Shown here in pieces: positions 1 through 6,406 of a stretch of 7,883 bases of DNA. This DNA comes from Myxococcales bacterium UBA5297. Lineage in GTDB: Bacteria > Myxococcota > Myxococcia > Myxococcales > UBA5297. The DNA lies in contig DHSB01000189.1 in assembly GCA_002408385.1 (NCBI GenBank), forward strand, positions 1 to 7,883, read 5' to 3'. Each line of letters starts with the position of its first letter. Position 1 is the first letter of the stretch. The translations under genes were made by a program, and so were the position numbers. The notes below the pieces were generated by a model that worked only from the letters and a program-made list of their open reading frames with translations, ran no database searches and was not told the DNA's origin.

Positions 1-52
1 CGAACGACTGTCAAACTCGGGCACAGGTCCCTCCCGAGCCCCTCTGCCCCGG

Positions 53-742
53 CTAATGCAGCGTCGGAGGCTCGGGCGCCTCCGGCCGCGACGTGCGCGC
101 GTGGAGCGCCTCGGCTCGCTGTTTGATTCCCAGCATCCACTTGCGCACCATCACGAAGATGCCGGGGTCGAGCACGGCGAATTGCAGCACCTTGCCCGGT
201 GTCCAGCGATGGATGCGGAAGCGGTTGCGAGAGATCAGCCGCGTCCTTCCGTCCGCCAGGTCAATGAGCACGGTCGCCCAGGTGGCCGAGAGCTCGCCCT
301 CCAACGACGGCGGACTGCCGAGCACCAGGGCGCGGCCGGGATCGACGCGCTTGACGTAGAGGCCGGGCCCGGCGCCGGCAGGGATGAAGTCGCCGGGCCT
401 GAGCACCTGGTGTTCGGACATCAGCCGATCGACGCTGCGGACGTGCATCCCCATCAGGTTCTCAACGAAGTCGTAGCTATAGAAACCGCCGCGCCCCTCG
501 CCCATCTGCACGAGCCACGGCCAGACGAGGTCCGAGGGGGCGTCGATGGTGATGGCCCACGTCGCGTCGTAGTGCGGGCGGCCGACCTCTTCGTCGCCCG
601 GCATCGCCATGCGCAGCTCCTCGTCGGTCGCGTTCCAGCGCATGTGCCAAGGGCGGACGCGCGTGAGGTAGAGCGCGAGCCCCGCGCCGGTGAGCGCCGA
701 GCCGACGGCCAGTGTCCTTCCGAGCGTGCTGCGAGCGGCCAT
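53..742 (-). CDS. Membrane-anchored SRPBCC-family protein
   Basis: The protein has 229 residues. A hydrophobic segment at about residues 8-27 followed by Arg and Trp suggests an N-terminal membrane anchor. The rest reads as an SRPBCC (START/polyketide-cyclase-like) ligand-binding fold: a first strand near 61-68 (WAITIDAP), then V73-W-P-W with a long motif to about residue 98 (WLVQMGEGRGGFYSYD, then ENLMG), which is typical of one uncharacterised SRPBCC subfamily. Late strands (LISRNRFR, about 169-176) and a C-terminal helix with aromatics (191-210) fit the closing helix. The ligand and reaction are unknown. I chose ATG at 742 over the in-frame GTG at 751 because a strong Shine-Dalgarno sequence lies 5 bases ahead of the ATG and overlaps the GTG. 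The stop is TAG. The gene lies 137 bases downstream of the rhodanese gene on the same strand, so co-transcription is possible but not shown. The family call is good; any function is inference. Confidence 0.85.
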   Translation of the reverse strand: MAARSTLGRTLAVGSALTGAGLALYLTRVRPWHMRWNATDEELRMAMPGDEEVGRPHYDATWAITIDAPSDLVWPWLVQMGEGRGGFYSYDFVENLMGMHVRSVDRLMSEHQVLRPGDFIPAGAGPGLYVKRVDPGRALVLGSPPSLEGELSATWATVLIDLADGRTRLISRNRFRIHRWTPGKVLQFAVLDPGIFVMVRKWMLGIKQRAEALHARTSRPEAPEPPTLH

Positions 743-747
743 GCGAG

Positions 748-754
748 TCACCTC
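748..754 (-). promoter_or_regulatory. Ribosome binding site deciding the SRPBCC start
   Basis: The minus strand reads GAGGTGA, 5 bases before ATG at 742. It is nearly a full anti-16S match and overlaps the upstream in-frame GTG (749-751), which argues that the ATG is used. Confidence 0.7.
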
Positions 755-804
755 GTGCAGTCTTCCGGCCTAATCTGCGGCCGTCGGGTGCAACCGGCTG
801 GCCC

Positions 805-830
805 CGCTTGGCTCTGCTTCGTCGCTTGGC
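805..830. repeat. 8-bp direct repeat in the SRPBCC upstream region
   Basis: CGCTTGGC occurs at 805-812 and again at 823-830, an 18-base period, inside the 137-base gap between the rhodanese and SRPBCC genes. It could be a pair of regulator half-sites. In such GC-rich DNA an 8-mer recurring over this distance can also be chance, and I see no convincing promoter next to it. Confidence 0.25.
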
Positions 831-879
831 GAGCGTGCGGGAAGGCTCACGAGCCCTTTCTGGCCGCGGGCCTCTGCCG

Positions 880-1233
880 CTACCACCGGGACATGGCGCC
901 CAGGTCGTGGACCCGGGTCCACCCGCGGGCCTTGAGCATCCGGGCCGCCATCGCGCTACGGGCTTCCGAAGCGCAGTAGAGGATGGTCGGCCGGTCCTCC
1001 TCGCCGAGCTCGGTCAACCGCGTGTCCAAGCTCTCGACCGGGAAGTTCACCGCGCCCTCGATATCGCCGGAGGCGAACCCGGCGGCCGAGCGGACGTCCA
1101 CGAGCCGTGCCCCCTCACCGACCAGGCGTCTCGCGTCGGCCGGCGCGAGGTCGCCGCGTCGCCGCATCAACGTCCAGGCGATCAGCAGACCGACCGCTAT
1201 CCAAGCGCCGTATTGAAGGAGGAGCTGCATCAT
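880..1233 (-). CDS. Membrane-anchored single-domain rhodanese
   Basis: The protein has 117 residues. A hydrophobic stretch at about 4-22 followed by three Arg (24-26) predicts one N-terminal transmembrane helix, with the domain probably on the cytoplasmic side by the positive-inside rule. A rhodanese domain fills the remainder: L44-V-D-V-R48, then GDIEGAVNFP (56-65), and the active-site strand and loop ILYCASEAR, with Cys87 as the persulfide-forming residue and Arg92 closing a six-residue loop. The end (GAMSRW) matches the usual final turn. Rhodaneses carry sulfane sulfur on this Cys and pass it to thiol acceptors. Two departures from the common pattern: Asp57 stands where HIxGA usually has His, and Glu90 where the loop often has Gly (CxxGxR). 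Two adjacent ATG codons exist (1233 and 1230); a GAGG 8 bases upstream favours the first. The DsrE-like gene 305 bases upstream is another potential sulfur carrier. The acceptor cannot be read from the sequence. Confidence 0.88.
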   Translation of the reverse strand: MMQLLLQYGAWIAVGLLIAWTLMRRRGDLAPADARRLVGEGARLVDVRSAAGFASGDIEGAVNFPVESLDTRLTELGEEDRPTILYCASEARSAMAARMLKARGWTRVHDLGAMSRW

Positions 1234-1538
1234 TGGGACAGCCTCGCGAAGACTCGGAACACACTGGGAGCCAGGGTTCTTCAGACGGGTTCACCGCGTC
1301 GCGGGAGGGCTGGTGTGCCGATCGTCCGACTGCCGGACGCGAGCGAGAGCTGGCGGGGAGCGCCGGTGGCATCGGCGGGCCTTCACGCGCGGCGTCTCGG
1401 CCTCCCGCCACACAGCGAGCGTCTCGTCCGGGGTTCGCGTGGGAGCAGTTGGTGCTCGCTCGTCGGGTCGGGCGATGCGATGCCTTCGGGCGAAGCCCGG
1501 GCCATCGACTCCCAACTCCCAACTCAAAACTCCCAACT
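1234..1538. other. Intergenic gap between the rhodanese and DsrE genes
   Basis: About 305 bases with no convincing gene. Several frames stay open on both strands, but their translations are Arg/Pro/Ala-rich with no recognisable motif and no good start, as expected of GC-rich non-coding DNA. It holds the heptad repeat (1508-1542) and a small GC hairpin (1487-1499). No clear -35/-10 pair for the rhodanese gene was found. Confidence 0.6.
1487..1499 (-). terminator. Weak GC hairpin downstream of the DsrE-like gene
   Basis: CGGGC (1487-1491) and GCCCG (1495-1499) form a perfect 5-bp stem with a GAA loop, about 40 bases past the stop of the DsrE-like gene. There is no T tract, so at most it is a weak transcription stop. 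Confidence 0.2.
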
Positions 1539-1542
1539 TCAG
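1508..1542. repeat. Heptanucleotide tandem repeat (ACTCCCA)n
   Basis: Five head-to-tail heptads occur: ACTCCCA (1508-1514), ACTCCCA (1515-1521), ACTCAAA (1522-1528), ACTCCCA (1529-1535) and a degenerate ACTTCAG (1536-1542). On the minus strand the unit is TGGGAGT, and the most degenerate copy supplies the TGA stop of the DsrE-like gene. The AT content is clearly higher than in the surrounding DNA. Intergenic heptad arrays of this general style are known, for example the STRR repeats of cyanobacteria. The role here is unknown. Confidence 0.8.
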
Positions 1543-1895
1543 AAGGTCACCACCTCGAAGCCCTCGCGAACGAAGGGCTCGATGCCCGCGTGGCCATCGA
1601 GCGTGTCGAGCAGCGGCAGCCCGATCTCGCCGGCGAGGGAGGTCACGTCCCGCGCCTCGTCGCGGCAGCCGGCCGAGGCTGCCTTGCAGGCTCCGGCCAG
1701 GATGCCGAGCCCGCGGGCCTCGTCGAAGAGCTCGCCGAAGCGGCCCGTGCGCTCGCGCAGGCACTGAGTCGCTTCGCCCTCGATGACCACGCGGACCTCG
1801 TGCCCGTGGCGCGCGAGGTCGATGGCGTACATGAAGGCGTGGTTGCGGCGACAGGGCTCGTTGGTGAAGACGACGAAGAGCAGCTTGCGTGTCAT
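1539..1895 (-). CDS. DsrE-like sulfur-relay family protein
   Basis: A 118-residue soluble protein. The start MTRKLLFVVFTNEPCRRNHA is a Rossmann-like first strand with a TNxPxRxxHAF helix start; next come a helix (21-30), a second strand HEVRVVIEG (32-40) with EATQC, and a conserved Cys region G-A-C70-K-A-A-S-A-G-C77. It ends in a strand, FEVVTF. This is the DsrE/DsrF/TusD-like alpha/beta fold, whose members bind or relay sulfane sulfur through a conserved Cys; Cys70 is the best candidate here, with Cys15, Cys45 and Cys77 also present. Length is normal for a single domain. AAGGAG lies 5 bases before the ATG, so the start is secure. The next gene downstream on the same strand encodes a rhodanese, a plausible sulfur donor, but the 305-base gap means a shared transcript is uncertain. 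The substrate is not readable, and no DsrF, DsrH, TusE or dissimilatory sulfite reductase gene is present in the window. Confidence 0.8.
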   Translation of the reverse strand: MTRKLLFVVFTNEPCRRNHAFMYAIDLARHGHEVRVVIEGEATQCLRERTGRFGELFDEARGLGILAGACKAASAGCRDEARDVTSLAGEIGLPLLDTLDGHAGIEPFVREGFEVVTF

Positions 1896-2024
1896 GGCGA
1901 CTCCTTGGCGATGAGCTTCCGTCCCCGGCGGCTCTTCTAGGCGCGCCGCCCGTCGATCGAAAGGCAGCCGACGCAGTCTATCCGGAGGGCGAAAGGGAAC
2001 GGGCGCGAGGTGCGGCAGGCCTAC

Positions 2025-3884
2025 TCAGAACGCGCTCTGCAGCGGCGTGAGCGTCAGCGCGTCGCACCAGGCGGTCCCGGTCGCGGTGCTGGAGTAGAAG
2101 CCGAGCCGGCAGCCCACGGTCACCTCGTTCGAATCGGCCGAGAAGGCAGCGCACTGCTCCTGCCAGTCGAAGGTGCCGAACGGGCCCGGCGATCGCGTCC
2201 AGCCGCCCATCAGGCAGAGGTTGGCGCCCGCCGAGGCGTCTTCGTAGCCGACGATCGCCTCTCCGCGCAGCCAGCCGCACAGCAGGTAGGGCGCCCCCGG
2301 GGTCAGCCCGCCCACCTGCTGCGAGAAGTGGGCGTCGTTGGGCGCACCGAGGTTGGAGATGCGCGCGCTGCGCGCTCCCTCGTGGCGGATCGCGGTGTCC
2401 CAGGCGAAGGTATCCGGCTCGTCCAGCCATGCCCCGGTCTGCCAGCCGTCGGGCAGCGGGCCCGCGCCGTCCTCGAAAGAGCCGTTGGCGAGCAGGTTGT
2501 CCGCCGGGGACGACGCGTCCGGGAGCATCACCACGTCCAAGCGCAGGCCGCGCGCGGTGCGCTCCAGGTTCTCGATGCGGAAGAGCTCGCCGCCGGTCAG
2601 GTGGCTGCGCGCGACGAAGTGGCCGGCGCCGGTCTCGGGCGCCCAGAAGTCGGCCGGCTGCGGGAAGGTGTCCGGCGCCATGGCGCCGTCGGCCGGCTCG
2701 AGCTTGAGCAGCGGCGGGTCCATCCCCTGATGCCCGGGCTCGAAGACGTGGAAGATCGCCAGGCCGTCGTAGCGCTCGGCCGGCGCCGAGCCGTAGCCGG
2801 CCTCCGGGCGGCGCCGGTGCTCGATCAGGAAGTACTCCGCGGCGCGCGCGGTGGCGACGCGCACCGCCGAGAAGGCCTGCTCGGCTGGCTCGAGCTCGAC
2901 GCGGCGGGTCGTCTGGTCGATGCGCCGCGGCTCGAACCAGCCGAGCTTCATCCGGTCGAAGGCGCTCAGCCCGTTGGCCGGCAGCGCCCAGGAGTCGTGC
3001 ATCAGGCTCAGGAAGCCGATGGTCCCAAAAGGCCCGTAGAGATCGGGCAGGCCCAGGTTGTGGCAGACCTCGTGGTTGAAGTTGCCGTAGGCGCCGACCG
3101 CGACGCTCTGGCTCGACTGTGCGTCGACGAAGAGGTTGGCCCCGAGGTGGCGCGAGGCGCCGCCCATGACGTAGGCCGGCGCCCGGTCGTGGGTCGAGGC
3201 GATGACCCACATCGTGTCGAGCAGCCCGTCGCCGTCGGCGTCGAAGTCGCCCAGGTCCACCGTCTCGGCGAGCTTGCCCACCACCGCGTCGCGGTACTCG
3301 GCCCAGTCGCTGAAGGCCTCGTCGCTCAGGGGTTGATCGAGCCGGATGCGCGTGAGCTCCCACTCCATCCGGTGCGTCCCCAGACTGAGCCACCACCAAT
3401 GGCGCTCCATCTGCTCGAGCATCGCGCGCACGTCGGTGAGGCTGCGAAGGCCCGCGCCGGTGTGGCCCTCGAGCGTCGCGTCGGCGAAGTCGGCGACGAC
3501 GCAGAGCCCGCGCGTGTGCCGGAAGGCGGTGCGGCAGCTCCCGGCGTGGCAGAGCCCTGCCTCGCCCGACTCGAGGCAAGCCGCGCCGTCCTCGGCCGCG
3601 GCGTAGGCGCAGCTCCCCGAGGCGCAGGAGGCGATCCGGCAGGCGAGCGGCGGGCACTCGGCGACCGAGCAGCTCCCCGCGTCGGGCTCGGGAGCGAGGC
3701 CCGCGTCGAACGGCCCGGCGTCGGGCTCGGGGTCGAGGCCCGAGTCGAAAGTGGCCGCGTCGGCGGGCGAGCCGGCATCGGCCGAGGCTTCGACCCGCGG
3801 GTCATCGGAGCCGCAGCCGACGAAGGACGCGGCCGCCAGCAGCGCGGCGACGGCGGTGACGGGCAGGGAGGAGCAGGTGCGCAC
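2025..3884 (-). CDS. M6-like secreted metalloprotease lipoprotein
   Basis: The protein has 619 residues. A signal peptide ends at FVGC with Cys24 as the probable lipidation site. An acidic Asp-Ala-Gly-Pro linker (about 27-70) follows, with a 13-residue repeat, then a short cysteine-rich module (72-117; eight Cys). The catalytic domain (about 125-455) carries a DxDxDGxxD-type calcium-binding loop at 215-223 and the zinc site HEVCHNLGLPD at 271-281 (His271, His275, Asp281 ligands; Glu272 catalytic). A Met-turn-like SLMHDSW (293-299) and LSAFDRMKLGW (306-316) are both characteristic of the M6/immune inhibitor A family. A C-terminal jelly-roll-like domain (about 463-619) starts with NLLANGSFEDG, as in CBM4_9-type carbohydrate-binding modules. 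It probably cleaves extracellular proteins at the cell surface. No typical M6 propeptide is seen. Cys274 inside HExxH is unusual. The GTG start is supported by CAGGAG 6 bases upstream. The gene stands alone, with its own promoter. Confidence 0.85.
   Translation of the reverse strand: MRTCSSLPVTAVAALLAAASFVGCGSDDPRVEASADAGSPADAATFDSGLDPEPDAGPFDAGLAPEPDAGSCSVAECPPLACRIASCASGSCAYAAAEDGAACLESGEAGLCHAGSCRTAFRHTRGLCVVADFADATLEGHTGAGLRSLTDVRAMLEQMERHWWWLSLGTHRMEWELTRIRLDQPLSDEAFSDWAEYRDAVVGKLAETVDLGDFDADGDGLLDTMWVIASTHDRAPAYVMGGASRHLGANLFVDAQSSQSVAVGAYGNFNHEVCHNLGLPDLYGPFGTIGFLSLMHDSWALPANGLSAFDRMKLGWFEPRRIDQTTRRVELEPAEQAFSAVRVATARAAEYFLIEHRRRPEAGYGSAPAERYDGLAIFHVFEPGHQGMDPPLLKLEPADGAMAPDTFPQPADFWAPETGAGHFVARSHLTGGELFRIENLERTARGLRLDVVMLPDASSPADNLLANGSFEDGAGPLPDGWQTGAWLDEPDTFAWDTAIRHEGARSARISNLGAPNDAHFSQQVGGLTPGAPYLLCGWLRGEAIVGYEDASAGANLCLMGGWTRSPGPFGTFDWQEQCAAFSADSNEVTVGCRLGFYSSTATGTAWCDALTLTPLQSAF
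3679..3749 (-). repeat. 39-base in-frame repeat coding the Asp-Pro linker
   Basis: Two imperfect copies (3679-3710 and 3718-3749) at a 39-base period encode two 13-residue units in the M6 protease linker, of the pattern D-x-G-L-x-P-E-P-D-A-G. This is a probable slippage or duplication product that sets the length of the surface tether. Confidence 0.8.
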
Positions 3885-3931
3885 GAGCAGCTCCTGTCGA
3901 GAGCGGGTTCCGAGCGAGGGGCGGGCTGCGG

Positions 3932-3961
3932 ACTAGACTGCGACGCCGCCCGCGGCGTCAA
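3932..3961 (-). promoter_or_regulatory. Sigma70-type promoter of the M6 protease gene
   Basis: The minus strand shows a -35 box TTGACG (3956-3961; 5 of 6 to TTGACA), an 18-base spacer, and a -10 box TCTAGT (3932-3937; 4 of 6 to TATAAT). A start near 3925 would leave a leader of about 40 bases before the GTG at 3884. This is the best promoter match I found in the window. Confidence 0.5.
3942..3959. promoter_or_regulatory. Palindrome overlapping the M6 -35 box and spacer
   Basis: A perfect inverted repeat: GACGCCG (3942-3948), centre CCCG (3949-3952), CGGCGTC (3953-3959). One arm includes four bases of the -35 box and the rest fills most of the spacer. Placement inside the promoter suggests an operator for a dimeric regulator. 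The alternative is a GC hairpin stopping read-through from ftsH, but no T tract follows. No regulator gene is adjacent in the window. Confidence 0.4.
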
Positions 3962-4158
3962 GCGCACGGGCCGGCCGTTTCCGTCGTCGCCCGGGTGTGG
4001 GCGGAGCTCGAGGGCCGATGCGCCCGCCTGGCCGCGGCGGCGGACACCAGGCGCTATCGCCGGTGGCCCGGTCCTCGGAATTCGAGGGCGCGAAGGAACC
4101 GGCTCGGCCCCGTCGGGCCGCCGCTTGGGGAATGCCCCGTCCATAGGCGATGCGACAG

Positions 4159-4173
4159 GCGCCTTTTGGGCGC
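4159..4173 (-). terminator. Small hairpin downstream of ftsH
   Basis: GCGCC (4159-4163), loop TTTTG, GGCGC (4169-4173): a 5-bp perfect stem about 45 bases past the ftsH stop. It has no T tract on the minus strand. Possible weak terminator. Confidence 0.3.
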
Positions 4174-4217
4174 GCCGAGCCTCGGCCCCGGATTCTCTGG
4201 AGGTGGACCCGGCAGCC

Positions 4218-6107
4218 TCAGCCGACGGCACGGGAGGACTCGGGGGCCGCGCCCGCGCAGGTGGCCGCCGAGGGCTTCGGGCTCGGCGCCGCCGGGACGA
4301 GGCGGGCGAACAGGCGCGCCAGATCCGCGGCGTCGAGCGTCTCCTTGTCGAGCAGCAGGCGCGCGCTCTCCTCGAGCACCTCGCGGTTCTCGATCAAGAT
4401 GGCCCGGGCCCGGTCGAAGCTGGTCAGCACCGTCCGGCGCACCGCGCAGTCGATCTCGCGGGCCGTGTCCTCGCTGTAGGCGCGCTGGCGGAAGGCCTCG
4501 CCGCCCGGCCCGAGCATCGAGCGCTGATCGCCGTCGAAGGCGACGTGCCCGAGCGCCGGCTCCATGCCGTAGCGGGTCACCATGCTGCGGGCGATGTCGG
4601 CGATGCGCGCCAGGTCGTCCGAGGCGCCGGTGGACAGGTGGTCGAAGACGACGTGCTCGGCGGCCCGGCCGCCCATCAGCACGGCCATCCGGTTCTCGAG
4701 CTCGGCGCGGGTCATCAGGAAGCGGTCCTCGGTGGGGCGTTGGATGGTGTAGCCGAGCGCGCCGATGCCGCGCGGGATGATCGACACCTTGTGCACCGGG
4801 TCCGAGCCGGCGATCGCCGAGGCGACGATGGCGTGGCCCATCTCGTGGTAGGCGACGATCTCGCGCTCGCGCGGGTTGAGCAGCCGGTTCTTGCGCTCGA
4901 GGCCGGCGATGATCCGCTCGATGCCGGCGTTGAAGTCGGCCATCGCCACCTGCTCGGCCCCGCGCCGGGTGGCCGCGAGGGCCGCCTCGTTGACCAGGTT
5001 GGCGAGGTCGGCGCCGGTGAAGCCCGCGGTGAGCGCGGCGACCTGCTCGAGCTCGACGTCTCCTCCCACCTTGATGCGCTTGATGTGCACCTCGAGGATC
5101 TGGGCACGCCCGCGCTTGTCGGGCCGGTCCACGAGCACCTGGCGGTCGAAGCGCCCGGCCCGCAAAAGCGCCGGGTCGAGCACCTCGGGGCGGTTGGTCG
5201 CCGCGAGCAGGACGATGCCGCTGCTCGGGTCGAACCCGTCCATCTCGACGAGCAGTTGGTTGAGGGTCTGCTCCTTCTCGTCGTGCCCGCCGGCCAGCCC
5301 CGAGGCGGTGCGGGCGCGGCCGAGCGCGTCGAGCTCGTCGATGAAGACGATGGCCGGGGCCTTGGCGCGCGCCTGCTCGAAGAGATCGCGCACGCGGGCC
5401 GCCCCGACCCCGACGAACATCTCCACGAAGTCCGAGCCCGAGATGGAGAAGAAGGGCACCCCGGCCTCGCCTGCCACTGCGCGCGCGAGCAGCGTCTTGC
5501 CGGTGCCCGGCGGGCCGACGAGCAGGATCCCCTTGGGCATGCGGGCCCCGAGCCGCCCGCCGGCGCCCGGGTCCTTGAGGAAGGCGACCGTCTCCTCGAG
5601 CTCCTCCTTGGCCTCGTCCACCCCGGCGACGTCGGCGAAGCCGGTCTTGGTGTCGGTCTCGACGTAGACCTTCGCCTTGCTCTTGCCGATGGACATCAGG
5701 CCCCCTCCCTGCCCGACGCGGTTGGAGAGGCGGCGCATCAGGAAGAACCAGACGCCGAAGAAGAGCGCGGTCGGGACGAGCCAGGACAGCAGCGCCGGCA
5801 GGACCCGGCTCTCGACGCGCGCGGAGAACTCGACGCCGTGGCTGCCGAGCTGCTCGGCGAGCTGCGGATCGACCCGGGTGGTGGCGAAGTAGCGCTTCCG
5901 GGGCGACGCGGGCTCGGTGAACTCGCCGCGAATCTCGTTCTGGGTGATGACGATCCCCTTCGCTTTGCCCTCGCGCACCAGGGTCTGGAATTGGCTGTAG
6001 GGGATGGGCGTGACCGCCTGGCGGCCGACCCAGAAGTCGTGGATCAGCATCACCCCGCTGATGGCGATGACCGCGTAGAAGAGGTTGAAGCGCGTGGCCT
6101 GCTGCAT
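4218..6107 (-). CDS. ftsH: FtsH-type AAA+ zinc metalloprotease, probable accessory paralogue
   Basis: A 629-residue inner-membrane protease that unfolds and degrades damaged or regulatory proteins using ATP. There are two transmembrane helices (about 8-26 and 101-124) flanking a periplasmic domain. The AAA+ module has Walker A GPPGTGKT (198-205), the aromatic pore loop MFVGVG (230-235), Walker B VFIDE (254-258) and a second region of homology with Arg316, Arg319 and Arg322. The M41 protease domain has HEMGH (421-425; His421, His425, catalytic Glu422) and third zinc ligand Asp498 in TGASDDL. All catalytic residues are present and length is normal. Main housekeeping FtsH proteins usually have HEAGH and TGASND; HEMGH with [16 protein letters not shown] (448-463) resembles a second FtsH class often found as an extra copy. 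The tail (605-629) is Pro/Ala/Ser-rich. ATG at 6107 is preferred because GGAGAG lies 7 bases upstream; an in-frame extension to 6425 looks non-coding. The gene is monocistronic by spacing. Confidence 0.95.
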   Translation of the reverse strand: MQQATRFNLFYAVIAISGVMLIHDFWVGRQAVTPIPYSQFQTLVREGKAKGIVITQNEIRGEFTEPASPRKRYFATTRVDPQLAEQLGSHGVEFSARVESRVLPALLSWLVPTALFFGVWFFLMRRLSNRVGQGGGLMSIGKSKAKVYVETDTKTGFADVAGVDEAKEELEETVAFLKDPGAGGRLGARMPKGILLVGPPGTGKTLLARAVAGEAGVPFFSISGSDFVEMFVGVGAARVRDLFEQARAKAPAIVFIDELDALGRARTASGLAGGHDEKEQTLNQLLVEMDGFDPSSGIVLLAATNRPEVLDPALLRAGRFDRQVLVDRPDKRGRAQILEVHIKRIKVGGDVELEQVAALTAGFTGADLANLVNEAALAATRRGAEQVAMADFNAGIERIIAGLERKNRLLNPREREIVAYHEMGHAIVASAIAGSDPVHKVSIIPRGIGALGYTIQRPTEDRFLMTRAELENRMAVLMGGRAAEHVVFDHLSTGASDDLARIADIARSMVTRYGMEPALGHVAFDGDQRSMLGPGGEAFRQRAYSEDTAREIDCAVRRTVLTSFDRARAILIENREVLEESARLLLDKETLDAADLARLFARLVPAAPSPKPSAATCAGAAPESSRAVG

Positions 6108-6114
6108 CGGGACA

Positions 6115-6120
6115 CTCTCC
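6115..6120 (-). promoter_or_regulatory. Ribosome binding site deciding the ftsH start
   Basis: GGAGAG on the minus strand, 7 bases before ATG at 6107. The following protein begins with the short cytoplasmic tail and first membrane helix expected of FtsH, which confirms this start. Confidence 0.75.
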
Positions 6121-6129
6121 GGCTCGACT

Positions 6130-6248
6130 GCGTGTCGGCTCGCCTCTTCGATTGCCGGGCGAGCGCGAGGGCGACGGTAACCAAGGGCGCGAGGCGAGGT
6201 CGAGGTCTGGCCGCGCCCCGGCCTCCGCTTGGATGCGCGCCGACACGC
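6130..6248 (-). repeat. 10-bp inverted repeat bracketing the ftsH leader
   Basis: GCGTGTCGGC (6130-6139) and its exact complement GCCGACACGC (6239-6248) are separated by 99 bases, and the inner arm ends 10 bases upstream of the ftsH ribosome binding site. If transcribed, they could close a leader domain. The span also contains a 7-bp hairpin (6138-6164) that shares two bases with the inner arm, so the two would compete. Confidence 0.35.
6138..6164 (-). promoter_or_regulatory. Hairpin in the ftsH 5' leader
   Basis: A perfect 7-bp stem, GCTCGCC (6138-6144) with GGCGAGC (6158-6164), and a 13-base loop, 17 bases upstream of the ftsH ribosome binding site. It may shape leader structure; no known riboswitch or thermometer class is recognised. 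Confidence 0.3.
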
Positions 6249-6406
6249 CGGGGTTGCGCGCTCCCTGTCACCCTCGGCCGGATGGCCGGGCGCAGCGAGA
6301 CGAGCCGGCGACGCGCTTCGGCGCGCGCGGCCTCGAAGAGCGTCGGGAGTCAGCGCGAGGAACGGCGCGCACTCACTCCGGATTCTGGCCGCCGTCGCAG
6401 GAGCCG

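Larger units (their letters stand above)
3885..4217. other. Intergenic region between ftsH and the M6 protease gene
   Basis: About 333 bases without a convincing gene. It contains the M6 promoter with its palindrome (3932-3961), the Shine-Dalgarno of the M6 gene (3891-3896), and a small hairpin just past the ftsH stop (4159-4173). Long open frames on both strands are Arg/Pro/Gly-rich shadows. I recognise nothing in 3990-4150. Confidence 0.55.

Noticed and set aside
743..751. GTG at 751 as start of the SRPBCC protein
   Set aside because: The Shine-Dalgarno GAGGTGA overlaps this GTG and is ideally spaced for the ATG at 742.
712..1767. Long plus-strand open frames across the rhodanese and DsrE genes
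   Set aside because: They lie opposite two recognisable genes, have no recognised motif, and show low-complexity composition.
1978..3657. A long 559-codon open frame antiphase to the M6 gene on the same strand
   Set aside because: Its translation is Arg/Pro/Ala/Gly-rich and motif-free; it is the usual GC-rich shadow of the M6 gene, which has a full set of protease motifs.
1972..3941. Shared 9-mer CGCAGTCTA ahead of the DsrE-like gene and ahead of the M6 gene
   Set aside because: The two copies are in opposite orientations relative to the genes, and 9-mer coincidences are frequent in a window this long.
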